37,668 bases of DNA from a virus. The translations under genes and the position numbers were made by a program. Numbering within the stretch: the stretch's first letter is position 1; every line of letters begins with the position of its first letter. Location of the stretch: IMG/VR virus record IMGVR_UViG_3300020419_000043, positions 1 to 37,668 of that record. One strand, given 5' to 3'. The notes below the pieces were generated by a model. It worked only from the letters and a program-made list of their open reading frames with translations. It did no database searches and had not been told where the DNA came from. Of this stretch, positions 8,201 to 16,743 are shown in pieces.

Positions 8201-10582
8201 GTCCTGACCTCTAAGTATTGCACCATCATGGCCTTGGTCAATTAATCTTTGTTTAAATCCTTCAGCAGCTTGCTCCCCACCCATTCTTATATCTGCTTTT
8301 TCTTTAAATGTTGCATAGTATGGATTTTCTAATCGTGCATACAAAGGCATTATGTTAGCCCCTGCATCTCCTCTTTTATTTATTGTGTATACGTTTGCAC
8401 CTGCTGCTGCATTTTTACCACGATACATATAAACACCTTTACCTAACCAGCCAAAATCTTTTTTATTCGGGTGATCTAAATTAAATTCGTTAACACTATC
8501 TCGTGTACCGTGATATAAAACTTCTGGTTTGCCATCTTGTTTTAAAACTGATTTACCAAAAAAGTTTTTAAATTGTGGTGTTTCTAATCTTACAGAACCG
8601 TCTTGATTAAATAATTGTTGTTCTGGTGATACTTGTATTTGATCTTGAACAACAACTGTATAGGGAAATCTAGCAGCAAATTCTTTAGGTGATATACCTA
8701 ATTTATTTGCCTGTATAACAACATAATCACGAAAAAATGTAGACGCATATTTAATGTTTTTTTCTGTATATTGTTTGACCTGTTGTAGTTGTAATGTAAT
8801 ATCTTTTTGAACTTGCGTTGCACTAGCTGCAAATTCATTAGATATTTTATTTTGTTTTTCTATAACTTCTACAGCTTCTTGTCTTAATGCATCTTGGTTT
8901 GTTTTAAATTGTGTTGCTTCGGCACGACTAAAACCATCTTGATCAACACGCAAATGATCTTGTAAAAAACCGTCAAATTGTGTACCAGCTAGTTTTGCTG
9001 CATATTCACTTGTTTTTATTGTTACATCACCTTGCCCACCAGATTTATTTATTTCTATAAGTTGTTGTGCAACATTAGGTGATACTTGTTGTATATCTTC
9101 TATTGTTATTCCATTGTTTATTATTGCTTGGTTTAATATTTCTGCGTCAATATATAAATTTTGTACGTCTTTATCTACTGCTAAATTTTCTACAAAACTT
9201 TGAAATTCATTTGGATTTCTTATTTTAGTTTTATTATTAACAGATTTTTCTGATAAATTTTCTATAAATGCAGTATCTTTTGTTGATTTATTTGCTCTAG
9301 AAATATCAGATATAAATGTTGGGCCACTACCTACTAAACCTACTAGCGTCATGCCTTTCATAGTTTGTATAAAAGTTTGACCTAGTCTGTCTCCTACTTC
9401 TTGCAATCCTTCTAAATTTGTAAGTTTTAAATTTAAATCTTCTTTATCGCTAAATGTTACTGCTAAATCACGGCCAACGACATTAGATAATTCTTGTAAA
9501 ACTTCTGTACCTGCTTCTGTTAGATTTCCACCAAAATAATTTTTAGCAAATTGTGTTATTGCTTTGCGTCCTGTTGGTTTTGCTAATTCTTTAACAATAG
9601 ACTTTGTAGCATATTTAGATAATTGTTTTCTTATGGGAGCAGTTACAGCACTAGCACCAACCCATTCCAGCAACATATTAGTAACACCAACACCTGTAGC
9701 TATATGTTTTGCTGTTTGATCATTAACACCTTCTTCTAATTTCAATTCTTCTACAAGATCCAAATATGTAGAACCTGCTTCTATTTTGTAAGTTTCTAAA
9801 CCTAGCGTTCCTAAAAAACCAACAAGAAACCCACCTTTAGCTGTAAATATAGATCCCGGCCCTGTGACTGCACCTGCACCAAATCCAACTGCTGCACCAA
9901 CAGAACCACCTTCCAGTGCAGTAGGTAAAGTTTTAGAATATTGTCCAAAAATAGAAAAACCTTCTTCTAATATTCCAGATCCATCACTATTTAATTGTTC
10001 TAATCTTTGATTAATTTGTGCTAATTCTGTGTTTAATTCTTCGTTACTTTTGCCAGATTTTTTTAAATTACCTATTTTACCTCTTCTTACATTTAACCTA
10101 CCTTTTTCCCATCCTTGCGATATATTATCTGGTGCTTTTTTGATAGCATCAAATGCATATTCTAAACCTTCTAAATCATCTATATTGTCATAAGCTAATG
10201 CAGCAAACGTAGGGTCAGTTAATTGACGCATTAATACTGGACTTTTTTTTGCTAATTGTAAATTTATTAATTTTTCTTTTCTGTTTTTTTCTTTTAATAA
10301 TTGAATTGCTTCTTCACTATCTAACGCAAATTTTTTTGGTAAATTTAATTCTTCTGCAAGTTTTAATCCTTCACCTACCATGTCAGGATCTTTATCCATA
10401 ACAGAAGTTAGTGTTTGTTTTAAATCTGCGTTTATTTGATTTTGTCTATCTTCTTCTCTTTTTTTTAAAGTATCTAAAAAAGGATTTTCTGAATTAATAG
10501 TATTAAAATTTTTATCATAATTTTGACTAGGAGCTAACTCTTGTCTTTTATTAAGTGTATCTAAAAATGGATTGTCGCTCAT
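2249..10582 (-). CDS. Giant polyvalent virion protein with two ART-like domains and a zincin motif
   Basis: This 2777-aa protein fills 22% of the genome. The N-terminus holds a duplicated motif (NPFLDTLNKR and NPFLDTLKKR). Glycine-rich hydrophobic stretches lie near residues 222-262 and 2605-2630. A first ADP-ribosyltransferase-like domain (~685-815) has Y690-H691-G-T, GKGVYMYR and E798 in DEVVVF, the H-Y-E pattern. A second ART-like domain (~1335-1440) begins with YHHT at 1344. HETAH at 1466-1470 is a zincin metallopeptidase motif. A long helical, Lys/Glu-rich middle follows. Such domain strings are typical of phage polyvalent proteins carried in the virion and ejected with the DNA. Position after two internal-type proteins and before the fibre supports an ejection role. 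Start: AAGGAGG 11 nt upstream of ATG. Catalytic activity is inferred, not shown. Confidence 0.85.
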   Translation of the reverse strand: MSDNPFLDTLNKRQELAPSQNYDKNFNTINSENPFLDTLKKREEDRQNQINADLKQTLTSVMDKDPDMVGEGLKLAEELNLPKKFALDSEEAIQLLKEKNRKEKLINLQLAKKSPVLMRQLTDPTFAALAYDNIDDLEGLEYAFDAIKKAPDNISQGWEKGRLNVRRGKIGNLKKSGKSNEELNTELAQINQRLEQLNSDGSGILEEGFSIFGQYSKTLPTALEGGSVGAAVGFGAGAVTGPGSIFTAKGGFLVGFLGTLGLETYKIEAGSTYLDLVEELKLEEGVNDQTAKHIATGVGVTNMLLEWVGASAVTAPIRKQLSKYATKSIVKELAKPTGRKAITQFAKNYFGGNLTEAGTEVLQELSNVVGRDLAVTFSDKEDLNLKLTNLEGLQEVGDRLGQTFIQTMKGMTLVGLVGSGPTFISDISRANKSTKDTAFIENLSEKSVNNKTKIRNPNEFQSFVENLAVDKDVQNLYIDAEILNQAIINNGITIEDIQQVSPNVAQQLIEINKSGGQGDVTIKTSEYAAKLAGTQFDGFLQDHLRVDQDGFSRAEATQFKTNQDALRQEAVEVIEKQNKISNEFAASATQVQKDITLQLQQVKQYTEKNIKYASTFFRDYVVIQANKLGISPKEFAARFPYTVVVQDQIQVSPEQQLFNQDGSVRLETPQFKNFFGKSVLKQDGKPEVLYHGTRDSVNEFNLDHPNKKDFGWLGKGVYMYRGKNAAAGANVYTINKRGDAGANIMPLYARLENPYYATFKEKADIRMGGEQAAEGFKQRLIDQGHDGAILRGQDGTDEVVVFDNAAVKSTFNSGTWSRETADILKQQELFAQKLKPQRKGKPIPAEILEIGKLENSFDFAGQTQYATNRDFKVDLQQRINNAAKQAGVNLSEFTVETEKHLVKNLLADAEFALRTNPNAVGWYNEKVTKALNVLSLVHPEIATNSQAKFAFIWALANTSNGLKVDKNFELAQQAYAYYAQNGVMPVDIGIGDASAAINNNMKLFNRLMEEKGFEEFEQFMKTMHTVKDVEAFTGSTVSGENKTEMVYGAAVMGPKIGNGFFANLYGQFEQLTMDRWLMRTWGRMTGTLITDYKRQAKTKREQLKPLIKGLSLSDKKAFEQIIGIKIKLSNLDEVAVAIQKASMKPANRKAMAQIATIENAANAELITFVLNEPKKNIERIGIGDELRKGGNGLAKFIDGQKEAPSGPVERRQIRKVFNQTLNLLQQNEKSLTMADLQALVWYPEKRLYDSAKLNQTEQTTGYQDNEAPDYANAAVNLAQQLGVSDADIQTTLQEVDNELKRQATIGTRRSESGEGTGGIVQRDNIETDESTGLPLNPDGTVTVYHHTNKRAADAIRKSGQLRSAGEPDVYVTTRAITDTGYGDTAVGIRVEPSRLNLDDEFPDGRRDFRLSVGKSTGSISVDVIDPVRENQIFQQQEKTGKGRGGFDPKTLTTFLTTEADISTFFHETAHYMLTVMEDLAVSGTATPEIRNDFNVLLDFWGVENITEWSKLDMNQKRKYHEAFAYNYEIYITEKKAAPNKNLQDIFNKFGEWVRKVYKSIRDDLNKLYRDENGVDLPVLTDEVRAVMDRMIASEEQIIESQRVYGMKAMFTTQEESGMDNKTWQEYTAAIKQAQDIAIDKLSKSSMRQVKWLSNAKSKVLKDLQKEVNATRKTVIAEETAKAENEKIYRLQKYLKRGETINDQGEKVVVKQGYKIDINSLKNSMPFYDMTEIIKKLGTGKYGMIAKKGMPVSLVAELFGYENPTSMINALVDLEPIKDVIKERTDQRMVDEFSNLTDPRQQELEVQEALHNEARARFIATELRFLATVMQPQRLQIAAAKQVAKDILAKKTLREVRPTLFSRQEAKATKAADKAMREGDNQATIQAKKAQLLNNQLAKESVEIHRRYDKATNNFKKIFKTDKKLADTRNVDMVSAAKTILASYGFGPAVESPNVYIENLKKYNEDLYKELKPIIDDQSNLRNTTNIFKDVSEITKLKDIKDLAVEDFDTLDEVIQSLWHQSRREKQIEINGKKLDLEPVINELVEPMEKMPKAKIKGITEAVTKLDELHSKIQDQKARMRRVEPWADEFDGATIQKSGVVLQREGLEAGPFTRYIWRPIKDSLTEYRTAQIKYTKKYAEMLEDVDFGNNVIIANEFDDPYAFGKIHNGRGKVELLGAMLHTGNASNLRKLLLGRGWGKLKEDGTLDTKQWDVFVKRMIDSNILTKKDFDFLQAVWDLNEDMLPLMQKTHRNVFGYYFKVVEASPTINKYGTYRGGYVPAKVDPNIVKDAERNAKLEELKTDFKLSLPAVQKGFTMARVEYNRPLSLHLNAMVKHIDDALRFAYVQPAVTDVLKIIKNKEFATALTDVKPSAIDYMLLPWLNNAARQRTMLQGENALMDNFFKALRKRTGVSIMFANFQNAVQQFTGNFPSLIKVEGKFMRSGLKQYYGNPAKTQEIIAKLSPFMDQRQNNQMFDIQDTLNDLVINPNKYQKIKAWTSKHAYFIQQAFQNQVDSVVWIGSYNQFLANKPMSMPDAVAQKEAISQADANVRMTQDSLQPEDRAAFQTDTPLVQSLLQFTSYFNTMANLNATQYKKMVNDMGYKITGKGKEQLIYTFMLGLYMPAVVSGVIVNFFGGNLNDADEDGYLDEIFELLVFEPLRFGLAFVPGGNILPVPFNVLNDKPYDDRISTSPSISTLESSTTGTVRALQAVIDPDKDVTGKNVKDVFTLLSLISDYPLTILGRPLGYLQDVSTGRVEPEGPLDFIRGVVTGKTGRRQRK
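6319..6693 (-). CDS. Candidate 124-aa gene nested out of frame in the giant gene
   Basis: On the same strand as the giant gene but in its +1 frame, an ATG at 6693 is preceded by AGGAGG with a 6-nt spacer, an ideal Shine-Dalgarno. The product is acidic, Gln/Glu/Ser/Leu-rich, has no Cys or Trp, and looks helical (EEVNLEKEQEELYNEI; PELSQILATVIPQL), unlike usual out-of-frame translations. It overlaps the second ART-like domain (giant-protein residues ~1297-1421). GC in counted 60-base lines rises to 45-53% here, against 20-23% in flanking lines, as dual coding or a transferred segment would give. Function is unknown; a small regulator, inhibitor or chaperone of the host protein is conceivable. 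It may still be a chance ORF. Confidence 0.45.
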   Translation of the reverse strand: MNSNVRPLSAQEEVNLEKEQEELYNEIILKQTNPQDFPSTQTEQLPSITTPTNEQQTQSESLVNSEVLENLMSTLPPELSQILATVIPQLGSESNLLDLTSMMNSQMDGEISDSVLESLQGLFQ

Positions 10583-12927
10583 AAATTGTTTTCCTCCTTA
10601 AATTTTAAAAGTTCTTTTTTTGACTTACTTTTACCATGCAATACATATTCGTTTGCAATCATTTGTTCTGTATATGGAATGCCAGCAGCTTCATACCCTG
10701 CTATAAAATATGTTCTAACTTCATCAGGTATACGTTTTACAAATACTTTATCTTTACCAACAAGAACAAATGCATCTTGAAATTGATCTTCTTCTAATGC
10801 AACAGAAGGTATAACAATATCAGCTACACCAAAAATACCTTTTCTTGTTCGTTTACTTATTACACCGTCTGCCAATATCTCATTAAGCAATTCTTGTTTT
10901 TCTGTTCTGTTTAATTTTTTGCCTGTGCTTGTTTGTACTTCGTCTATTCTATTTTTCCAAGCATCTTTAATTTGTTTATAATCAAATTTAAAATTATATT
11001 GATCTTTTGCATTTTTATCATCTGTTATTTTATCAACAATATCTGTATAACCAAATTTTATTAAACTAGTGTCAAACATATCAGAATCGACAGTTGCAGC
11101 TAACACTTTACTGTCACCTTTTAATTCTGCTGCATATTGTTTTAATCCTAAATAATCTGATTGCGATAATTTATGGCTATATGAATCTAAATTAGTTGCT
11201 ACTTCTATTGGATTTCTTTCTAAATCAATAACAACGTTTTTATCTGATTCTGTTGGTTGTCCTTTTTTTAATAATGCCTGATCACTTTCACTAAAATTTT
11301 CTATTTTTATACCGTTAGCTTCTAAATTTTTCCAACCACCTTTTTCTGCAAATGCTATTTCTTTTGCAGCGTTTAATCCTTCGCTATAAATTTGTGTACG
11401 TTGATTTTTTATTTTATTGTATTTAATTTCTAAATCTTCTAAAGCAAATTTTTGTTGTTTAGGATCTGTAATTGTTGCTTTTATTTCTTCTTTTAAAACT
11501 TCTAACGGACGTAATCCTGTAATAAAATCTACTTTGCTTGTAAACTCACCATCGTAATTTATGCCTTTTTCTATTATTTCTAGATCGTTAGCTATTGCAG
11601 TTACATAATCGCCTTTATATTTTTTATTAGCTTCTTCATTAATTAATTTGTTGTAATTTTCTATAATTTTTTTGTTTATTGCTTTGGCATATTTAGGATT
11701 TTCTTTGTAAGCTCTTTGGTCAATAGGATACAGTGACTTAGCTTTAGTGTATAAAGAATCCGCTTTTTGTACTCCTAAATGTTGTACGGCAAATAAATGT
11801 GTAGTTTGGTGTTCATTTATTAATGTTGCATTGGAATCTAATTTATAAAATTTTGATTCGTTTTTTATTTTTTCTAAGGTATCAATATTATTTTCTTGAG
11901 TTTGACCTGCAATATTTATTTCGTTACTATGATTTCCATCGTGTACAGACGCACCATTACCATCATTTACATAATGATTGCTTTTTAAACACATTAATTT
12001 TGCTGTTTGATCTAAAAAACTACCAGTGTTTTGATTACCGTTATTAGTTAAAACACCATTAACACATTGCTCTTTATTGTAATCGTCATGTTTTTTTGCA
12101 ATTGATATTTCTAACTCAGTAACTACATCTTTTATTTCTTCTGGTTTATGCATTAATACATATTCTTCTGCTAATTTATGCCCACCGGGTAGTTTTACTA
12201 ATTTGTCTACAACTCCTTCCATTACTTCTTTGTTATATTTTTGTACATCTTCTAAATATTTTGCACTTAATGGGCCATTGTTTATATCTGTATTACGACT
12301 ATTTAATTCAGCGTTACGTTTGATTTCTAAAAGTCCTCTGTAATAATTAACAGCGTAATCTCCATTTTGATCTTGAAAACTTTCAAAACTATTTACCGCA
12401 CCATTTTTTGAAAGTTCAATGTTAGATTTTGATTCTTCGTCTAATTTTAAACGAGTTTGTTTTAATGAATGTTTACTAGCAGAATTTACCGATATACGTT
12501 TTGACGCAGAATATTTGTTGTTAAATATTCGTTTTTGACTTTTGTTATCTAGTGTTTCTAAATACTTACCAGATATTTCTTCTAGATCATTTACTAATTT
12601 GTCATACCTAGTTATAGGTTTATTAGTGTCTTGATCATAATCAACAGTTGCTATTGCATCACCACGTTGTGTTTCTAAATATTCATTTACTTTTACGTCT
12701 GCTTCTTCTTGGTATCCTCTATATGCTTCATTAGATTTAACGTCATCTGTTTGATCTTGTAAATCTGCTGCTATTTTTGCAAATTGTTTTTGTGCATTAC
12801 TTAAACGTCCAATATCTTGTGCAACACCTGTATCTTGTACTGGTTGTATATTAGTAGCAGAAAATAATGGAGTTCCACCAGTATCTATTTGTTCTGTAGG
12901 TGTTTGTTGTACAGGTACTGTTGCCAT
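10579..12927 (-). CDS. Large internal/ejection-type virion protein (782 aa)
   Basis: A 782-aa, mostly helical, Lys/Asn/Asp-rich soluble protein with no recognised catalytic motif. The N-terminus is Thr/Pro/Gln-rich (MATVPVQQTPTEQIDTGG), followed by coiled-coil-like segments (RLSNAQKQFAKIAADLQDQ). It lies between the 189-aa internal-type protein and the giant protein, and its stop overlaps the giant gene's ATG (ATGA, 4 bp), so the two are translationally coupled. In podoviruses this position holds core or ejection proteins that form a channel for DNA entry; that role is inferred from order only. The Shine-Dalgarno is weak; the 2-nt gap to the upstream gene suggests coupling. Confidence 0.7.
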   Translation of the reverse strand: MATVPVQQTPTEQIDTGGTPLFSATNIQPVQDTGVAQDIGRLSNAQKQFAKIAADLQDQTDDVKSNEAYRGYQEEADVKVNEYLETQRGDAIATVDYDQDTNKPITRYDKLVNDLEEISGKYLETLDNKSQKRIFNNKYSASKRISVNSASKHSLKQTRLKLDEESKSNIELSKNGAVNSFESFQDQNGDYAVNYYRGLLEIKRNAELNSRNTDINNGPLSAKYLEDVQKYNKEVMEGVVDKLVKLPGGHKLAEEYVLMHKPEEIKDVVTELEISIAKKHDDYNKEQCVNGVLTNNGNQNTGSFLDQTAKLMCLKSNHYVNDGNGASVHDGNHSNEINIAGQTQENNIDTLEKIKNESKFYKLDSNATLINEHQTTHLFAVQHLGVQKADSLYTKAKSLYPIDQRAYKENPKYAKAINKKIIENYNKLINEEANKKYKGDYVTAIANDLEIIEKGINYDGEFTSKVDFITGLRPLEVLKEEIKATITDPKQQKFALEDLEIKYNKIKNQRTQIYSEGLNAAKEIAFAEKGGWKNLEANGIKIENFSESDQALLKKGQPTESDKNVVIDLERNPIEVATNLDSYSHKLSQSDYLGLKQYAAELKGDSKVLAATVDSDMFDTSLIKFGYTDIVDKITDDKNAKDQYNFKFDYKQIKDAWKNRIDEVQTSTGKKLNRTEKQELLNEILADGVISKRTRKGIFGVADIVIPSVALEEDQFQDAFVLVGKDKVFVKRIPDEVRTYFIAGYEAAGIPYTEQMIANEYVLHGKSKSKKELLKFKEENNL

Positions 12928-12929
12928 AA

Positions 12930-13499
12930 TTAATCGTCAAATAAACCGTAACCTTCGTTTGCTGCAAAATCACCAACACCTGACATTAAAGTGCTTGTCA
13001 TATTTAAAAATGGACTGACGGTTGATGCAGTAGCAAACATATTACTTGCTGATACACCTAACATATCTGACCTAATATCAGCCTGTACTCCTCTTGTTCT
13101 CATCTGGTTTGCAGCCCTTACTCTATTGCTATTCATTGTTATTTTGTCTAACTCTTTCATTACAGCGTCAGATGCAAAAACATTAGCAACACTACCGTAT
13201 CCAAGTTGTACACCTCTTGCAGCAAAACTTGTTTTAAGAGTACCTGTCTTTAAACCAGCAGCCATTGTTTTAGTCATTATCTGCCTGTTATATGCTCTAA
13301 ATACTTGTTGTGCTTCCATCTCTAACATTTCAGCATTAATTTTTGCCATGTCTTCTTGATGTTCAAGAGTTAGCCCAGCACTTTCTGCTTCGTATTTTTG
13401 TCTATTTGATGCTGCAATATTACCAATAAGACCTGTTACAGTGCCACCTATCGACATTATCCCGCCTACAGTATCCCAACTTTTCCAATCTATAGCCAT
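12930..13499 (-). CDS. Small internal virion-type protein (189 aa)
   Basis: The N-terminus has a hydrophobic Gly/Ile-rich segment (TVGGIMSIGGTVTGLIGNIAA, about residues 10-30), then a long amphipathic helix (EHQEDMAKINAEMLEMEAQQ) and a region rich in Ala, Met and Gly (TMAAGLKTGTLKTSFAARGV). This layout matches the small internal core proteins found after the tail-nozzle gene in many podoviruses. AAGGTG lies upstream of the ATG, and late-promoter-like site L2 is about 50 nt upstream. It starts a group with the 782-aa and 2777-aa proteins. Membrane-active ejection role is inferred. Confidence 0.65.
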   Translation of the reverse strand: MAIDWKSWDTVGGIMSIGGTVTGLIGNIAASNRQKYEAESAGLTLEHQEDMAKINAEMLEMEAQQVFRAYNRQIMTKTMAAGLKTGTLKTSFAARGVQLGYGSVANVFASDAVMKELDKITMNSNRVRAANQMRTRGVQADIRSDMLGVSASNMFATASTVSPFLNMTSTLMSGVGDFAANEGYGLFDD

Positions 13500-13524
13500 A
13501 AGTGCAACACCTTCTTATTTTTAT

Positions 13525-13559
13525 ACTATACAAACAGTTTATCTGTTTACGGTCACACT
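13525..13559 (-). promoter_or_regulatory. Late-promoter-like site L2, upstream of internal proteins
   Basis: Minus strand AGTGTGACCGTAA (13559-13547) overlaps the TAG stop of the 834-aa gene. Exactly 21 nt after TGTGAC is TATAGT (13530-13525), a 5/6 match to the -10 consensus. The predicted start would leave a leader of about 18 nt with AAGGTG before the ATG at 13499. An inverted repeat AAACAG/CTGTTT lies between the two elements. Confidence 0.65.
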
Positions 13560-16062
13560 ATCCACCTACAGATACTTCCAGTGTTATACCTACAACTGTT
13601 AATGGTAATGGGTCAGTTTGTCTTATAAATATTTGACCATAATCTTGCCATGATGGTGTAAGCATAATTTTTATATCTTCTGTTTTTAAACTTGGTGGTG
13701 ATCCATAAGGTTCTGTTGTACGTTGTTTTGCTTCTGTCAATTTATCTGCATTAGGGCCAGCAAATATACCAGAACTTTCAAACACACGCAGCCATGCATG
13801 ATTTAAATTTTTAACTCGACCTTGACCAACAGCTTCTGTTTGTAATGCCAATGGCAAAGTTTGTAAATCACATACATAAGGTAAACCTATATGCGTAACG
13901 CTAGACGCACGGTTTAAAACAATACCACCATTAGAATCTACAACTCTAGTTGGATGTACAGCACCGTCAGCTAATATATTTACTGTTTTACCTATTAGAT
14001 GATCTAATCCTAATAATGTTCTTTCTGCAATTTCATAAGACGTTATAGCTGTATTTTGTAAACTGCTTGGCAAATCTCTATCTAGTTTTACAGTTGCAGT
14101 ATGATTATCTGCAATTGCTGTAATGTCGCATCTATAAGTTTCAGTACCATCAACTATTACTATTGCATCATTTAAATCTGTTGTGAGACCATTACCTCCA
14201 AATTTAAATACAGGTATTGAAGATGGAAATTCTAAAGTAACAGAACTACCTTTTGTATAATTACCGCTGCTAGTTATAGTGACAGTTCGTGCTGTGTTTG
14301 AATTTGTGCCGTTATATGTCAAGCCAGAATCTACAAAAAAACTATCACGTTGGGTTGCATAATTTCTTGTACCCATACGTTCTACATATCTTTTCGTTGC
14401 ACCTCCAATAGTTCTTTTTACAACGCAATATGCTGCATCTACACTTCCTTCAGCTACTGTTGTAACGCTTTCAAATGTACCGTCTGTGTCATGTTGATGC
14501 CATGCTCCAACTTGTTGTTCTGGTACATATGTCAAACCTAACAACTTTCCATTACTACTAATCATCCAAACAATTGGGATTGGTGCTTTTGCTAACGTCA
14601 TATCTGTAACATCTAAACCGTCAAACAAATGTGATGCCCTTATAGATAAATCACCAGTAATAAAACCATTAGATTGCCAGTTATATCCTAATTCTCTAGC
14701 ATGACCACCACGACTTGCTATATATACCATGCTGTTATTAACAACTACAGGTTGTGAATCATTAGCACCAATATATGACTGTGGCTTTACCGCTATAGAT
14801 GTAGGAGTTATTGCATCACTGTTAACAGAAGTAACTCTCCATTCTGCTGCTTCTGTCATAAATAATAATTGCGTTAACGGTACAATATGTTTTATTCTGT
14901 TTGCTTCACGAGCAGCAACTTTAAATTTAATACGGTCATCATCTCTTATTGGTATTTTAAATGACATATCACTCTCTGTACCTGATCTAGTCATAAATAT
15001 AGTTTGTGGTTCATTATTAGTACCAGCAAAAACTCTGCGTTGTTCAAAATAAGAAACAGCAGAAGGAAAATTATTAGAACCAGAAAATGTAGTTTCGTAT
15101 CTTGGTGGTGTTACTGAAAAATCTTGTGCAATATTATTATCAACAATGTTGTAAGTAGAAGGATTATTTACCGAGTCATGATCTTTTTCACCAATAAAAC
15201 CAAACAAACCACCTTGTTCTTTATAAACTCTGTATCTTAATGCACCTGTCACTCTGTTCCATGTAATAGTATTTTTAGCTCCAGTTACAAAAATATTGTT
15301 AGATACAGTTGATTCACTTGATTGTTCACTTTCTCTAATACCATCGCTTGCTACTGCTGTAACAACATATGTATGGTCTTCATTTGTATCATTATTAACG
15401 CTTGCAGAAGAAGGTACATATGCGACTACAGACGCAATAGTAGGTGCAGATATTGTTGCGGTAAAATCTATATTAATAAATTGCCAATTAGTAGCACCAT
15501 ATCTTCTTAATTCTGCTGGTTCATGATTTGGATGCACTAACGTCATTACGTCAGAAGATTGTACAAATTTTATAGCAAATAATTCTGCTTCTAAATATGG
15601 TGATGGTACTTCATATGTCATGTCAGAAGGTAAAGCATACCAGTTTGTAGAGTTTGGTGGTGTGCTGTTTGAATGTGCCGTTTTTGCGTAATAGTTTACG
15701 TTGTTATGTTTTGCTATATCACCTATAGAATAATTAGTACTACTGCTCCATGCTGACCCATCTGTATATTGTAAAGTTGCACCTAACGTATGAAATCTAA
15801 AATATTCATTACCCATTTCTATAACCATTGTCTGCGACACGTTAAATCTAAAAGGTATTAATCTTGTTTGTTTTGTAGAATCTTTTACTTCTTTTACAAA
15901 AAATAATCCCGGTCTATTTTCTGCTGGCCCTTGTGGTTGTGCAATAAAATTACGCATGGTAGCTGCACCTTGTTGATATTTACTGTCATCAATACGACCT
16001 GCCATTTCTGGTGATATCTCACCACTAGAAAATGATTTAAGAAAAGTTCTTGTATTTGGCAT
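13558..16062 (-). CDS. Tail hub/nozzle protein (T7 gp12-like role)
   Basis: An 834-aa protein beginning MPNTRTFLKSFSSGEISPEM, then the region QGAATMRNFIAQPQGPAENRPG, a signature seen in podovirus tail nozzle (tail tubular B-like) proteins: a Ser-Gly-Glu-(I/L)-Ser-Pro start and an N-F-x-x-x-x-x-G-P-x-x-x-R-P-G block. The body is beta-rich with many Thr/Ser/Val, as expected for a beta-propeller. GGGAGGT sits 5-6 nt upstream of the ATG. It follows the 222-aa adaptor by 3 nt, so both are one unit and would form the short tail below the portal. The stop overlaps late site L2. The family call rests on these motifs and gene order. Confidence 0.85.
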   Translation of the reverse strand: MPNTRTFLKSFSSGEISPEMAGRIDDSKYQQGAATMRNFIAQPQGPAENRPGLFFVKEVKDSTKQTRLIPFRFNVSQTMVIEMGNEYFRFHTLGATLQYTDGSAWSSSTNYSIGDIAKHNNVNYYAKTAHSNSTPPNSTNWYALPSDMTYEVPSPYLEAELFAIKFVQSSDVMTLVHPNHEPAELRRYGATNWQFINIDFTATISAPTIASVVAYVPSSASVNNDTNEDHTYVVTAVASDGIRESEQSSESTVSNNIFVTGAKNTITWNRVTGALRYRVYKEQGGLFGFIGEKDHDSVNNPSTYNIVDNNIAQDFSVTPPRYETTFSGSNNFPSAVSYFEQRRVFAGTNNEPQTIFMTRSGTESDMSFKIPIRDDDRIKFKVAAREANRIKHIVPLTQLLFMTEAAEWRVTSVNSDAITPTSIAVKPQSYIGANDSQPVVVNNSMVYIASRGGHARELGYNWQSNGFITGDLSIRASHLFDGLDVTDMTLAKAPIPIVWMISSNGKLLGLTYVPEQQVGAWHQHDTDGTFESVTTVAEGSVDAAYCVVKRTIGGATKRYVERMGTRNYATQRDSFFVDSGLTYNGTNSNTARTVTITSSGNYTKGSSVTLEFPSSIPVFKFGGNGLTTDLNDAIVIVDGTETYRCDITAIADNHTATVKLDRDLPSSLQNTAITSYEIAERTLLGLDHLIGKTVNILADGAVHPTRVVDSNGGIVLNRASSVTHIGLPYVCDLQTLPLALQTEAVGQGRVKNLNHAWLRVFESSGIFAGPNADKLTEAKQRTTEPYGSPPSLKTEDIKIMLTPSWQDYGQIFIRQTDPLPLTVVGITLEVSVGG

Positions 16063-16065
16063 TAA

Positions 16066-16734
16066 TTACCTCCCAGATGTCCAAGGTACAATATGTTCTA
16101 CCGTTATATCTCTATGTGAATTGTCTTGTTGTTTTGCACTTGCCAAATAATTACGCATCATCTCGGTACATTTTTTTGCTTGTGCCATACCTTGATCACC
16201 TTTTATCATTGGCCCTGCCAACATAGACGCTAAATGCCAAGACAAAGTAACAATAAATAATGGCGAAAATTTTGTTGAATCAGTTACTAGTGATTGATAT
16301 CGCAACATTGCATTTTCTTGATTGCTATAAATATAAATTCCTTCTACTGCAAATTGTTGTGGTGTATATTGCCCTGCTGCTATTGTCGGAGAATAATTAG
16401 ATGTAATACCACCGGGTGTATCGCCAGATGACATTCTTGTAGCATAGTCGTTTTGTGAAGTTGGAGATATTATTGCAACAGGTGTCATCATGTCAGCAGG
16501 TGCTACATATGCATATTCCCATTGCGTAAGGGTATTTGTTGTAGTTGCTAAACTTGCACGTTTTGCAGCAAAATTCCAAGTGTGTGATTCTAGTAAAGTG
16601 TTTCTTGCTATAGGATAAAATCTTGCAGCGTGTTCCGCTTGTGCAGATCCTTCTGGTGGTTTTATCGAAGCAATAGTTGCATCATCACCTAAATATGCCA
16701 AGGCAAGGTTGCAAATATCTATTTCAGTTGCCAT
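16066..16734 (-). CDS. Head-tail adaptor protein (tail tubular A-like)
   Basis: A 222-aa protein whose start, MATEIDICNLALAYLGDDAT, followed by ARFYPIARNTLLESHTWNFA, matches the tail tubular protein A/gp11-type adaptor family of podoviruses (pattern: ICN-ALA-LG, then Y-AR--LLE-H-WNFA). It would form the ring joining portal to nozzle. AGGAG is 5 nt upstream of the ATG. It is the first gene after a strong hairpin terminator that separates capsid from tail genes, and it is followed after 3 nt by the nozzle gene. Length is normal for the family. Confidence 0.85.
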   Translation of the reverse strand: MATEIDICNLALAYLGDDATIASIKPPEGSAQAEHAARFYPIARNTLLESHTWNFAAKRASLATTTNTLTQWEYAYVAPADMMTPVAIISPTSQNDYATRMSSGDTPGGITSNYSPTIAAGQYTPQQFAVEGIYIYSNQENAMLRYQSLVTDSTKFSPLFIVTLSWHLASMLAGPMIKGDQGMAQAKKCTEMMRNYLASAKQQDNSHRDITVEHIVPWTSGR

Positions 16735-16743
16735 TACATCTCC

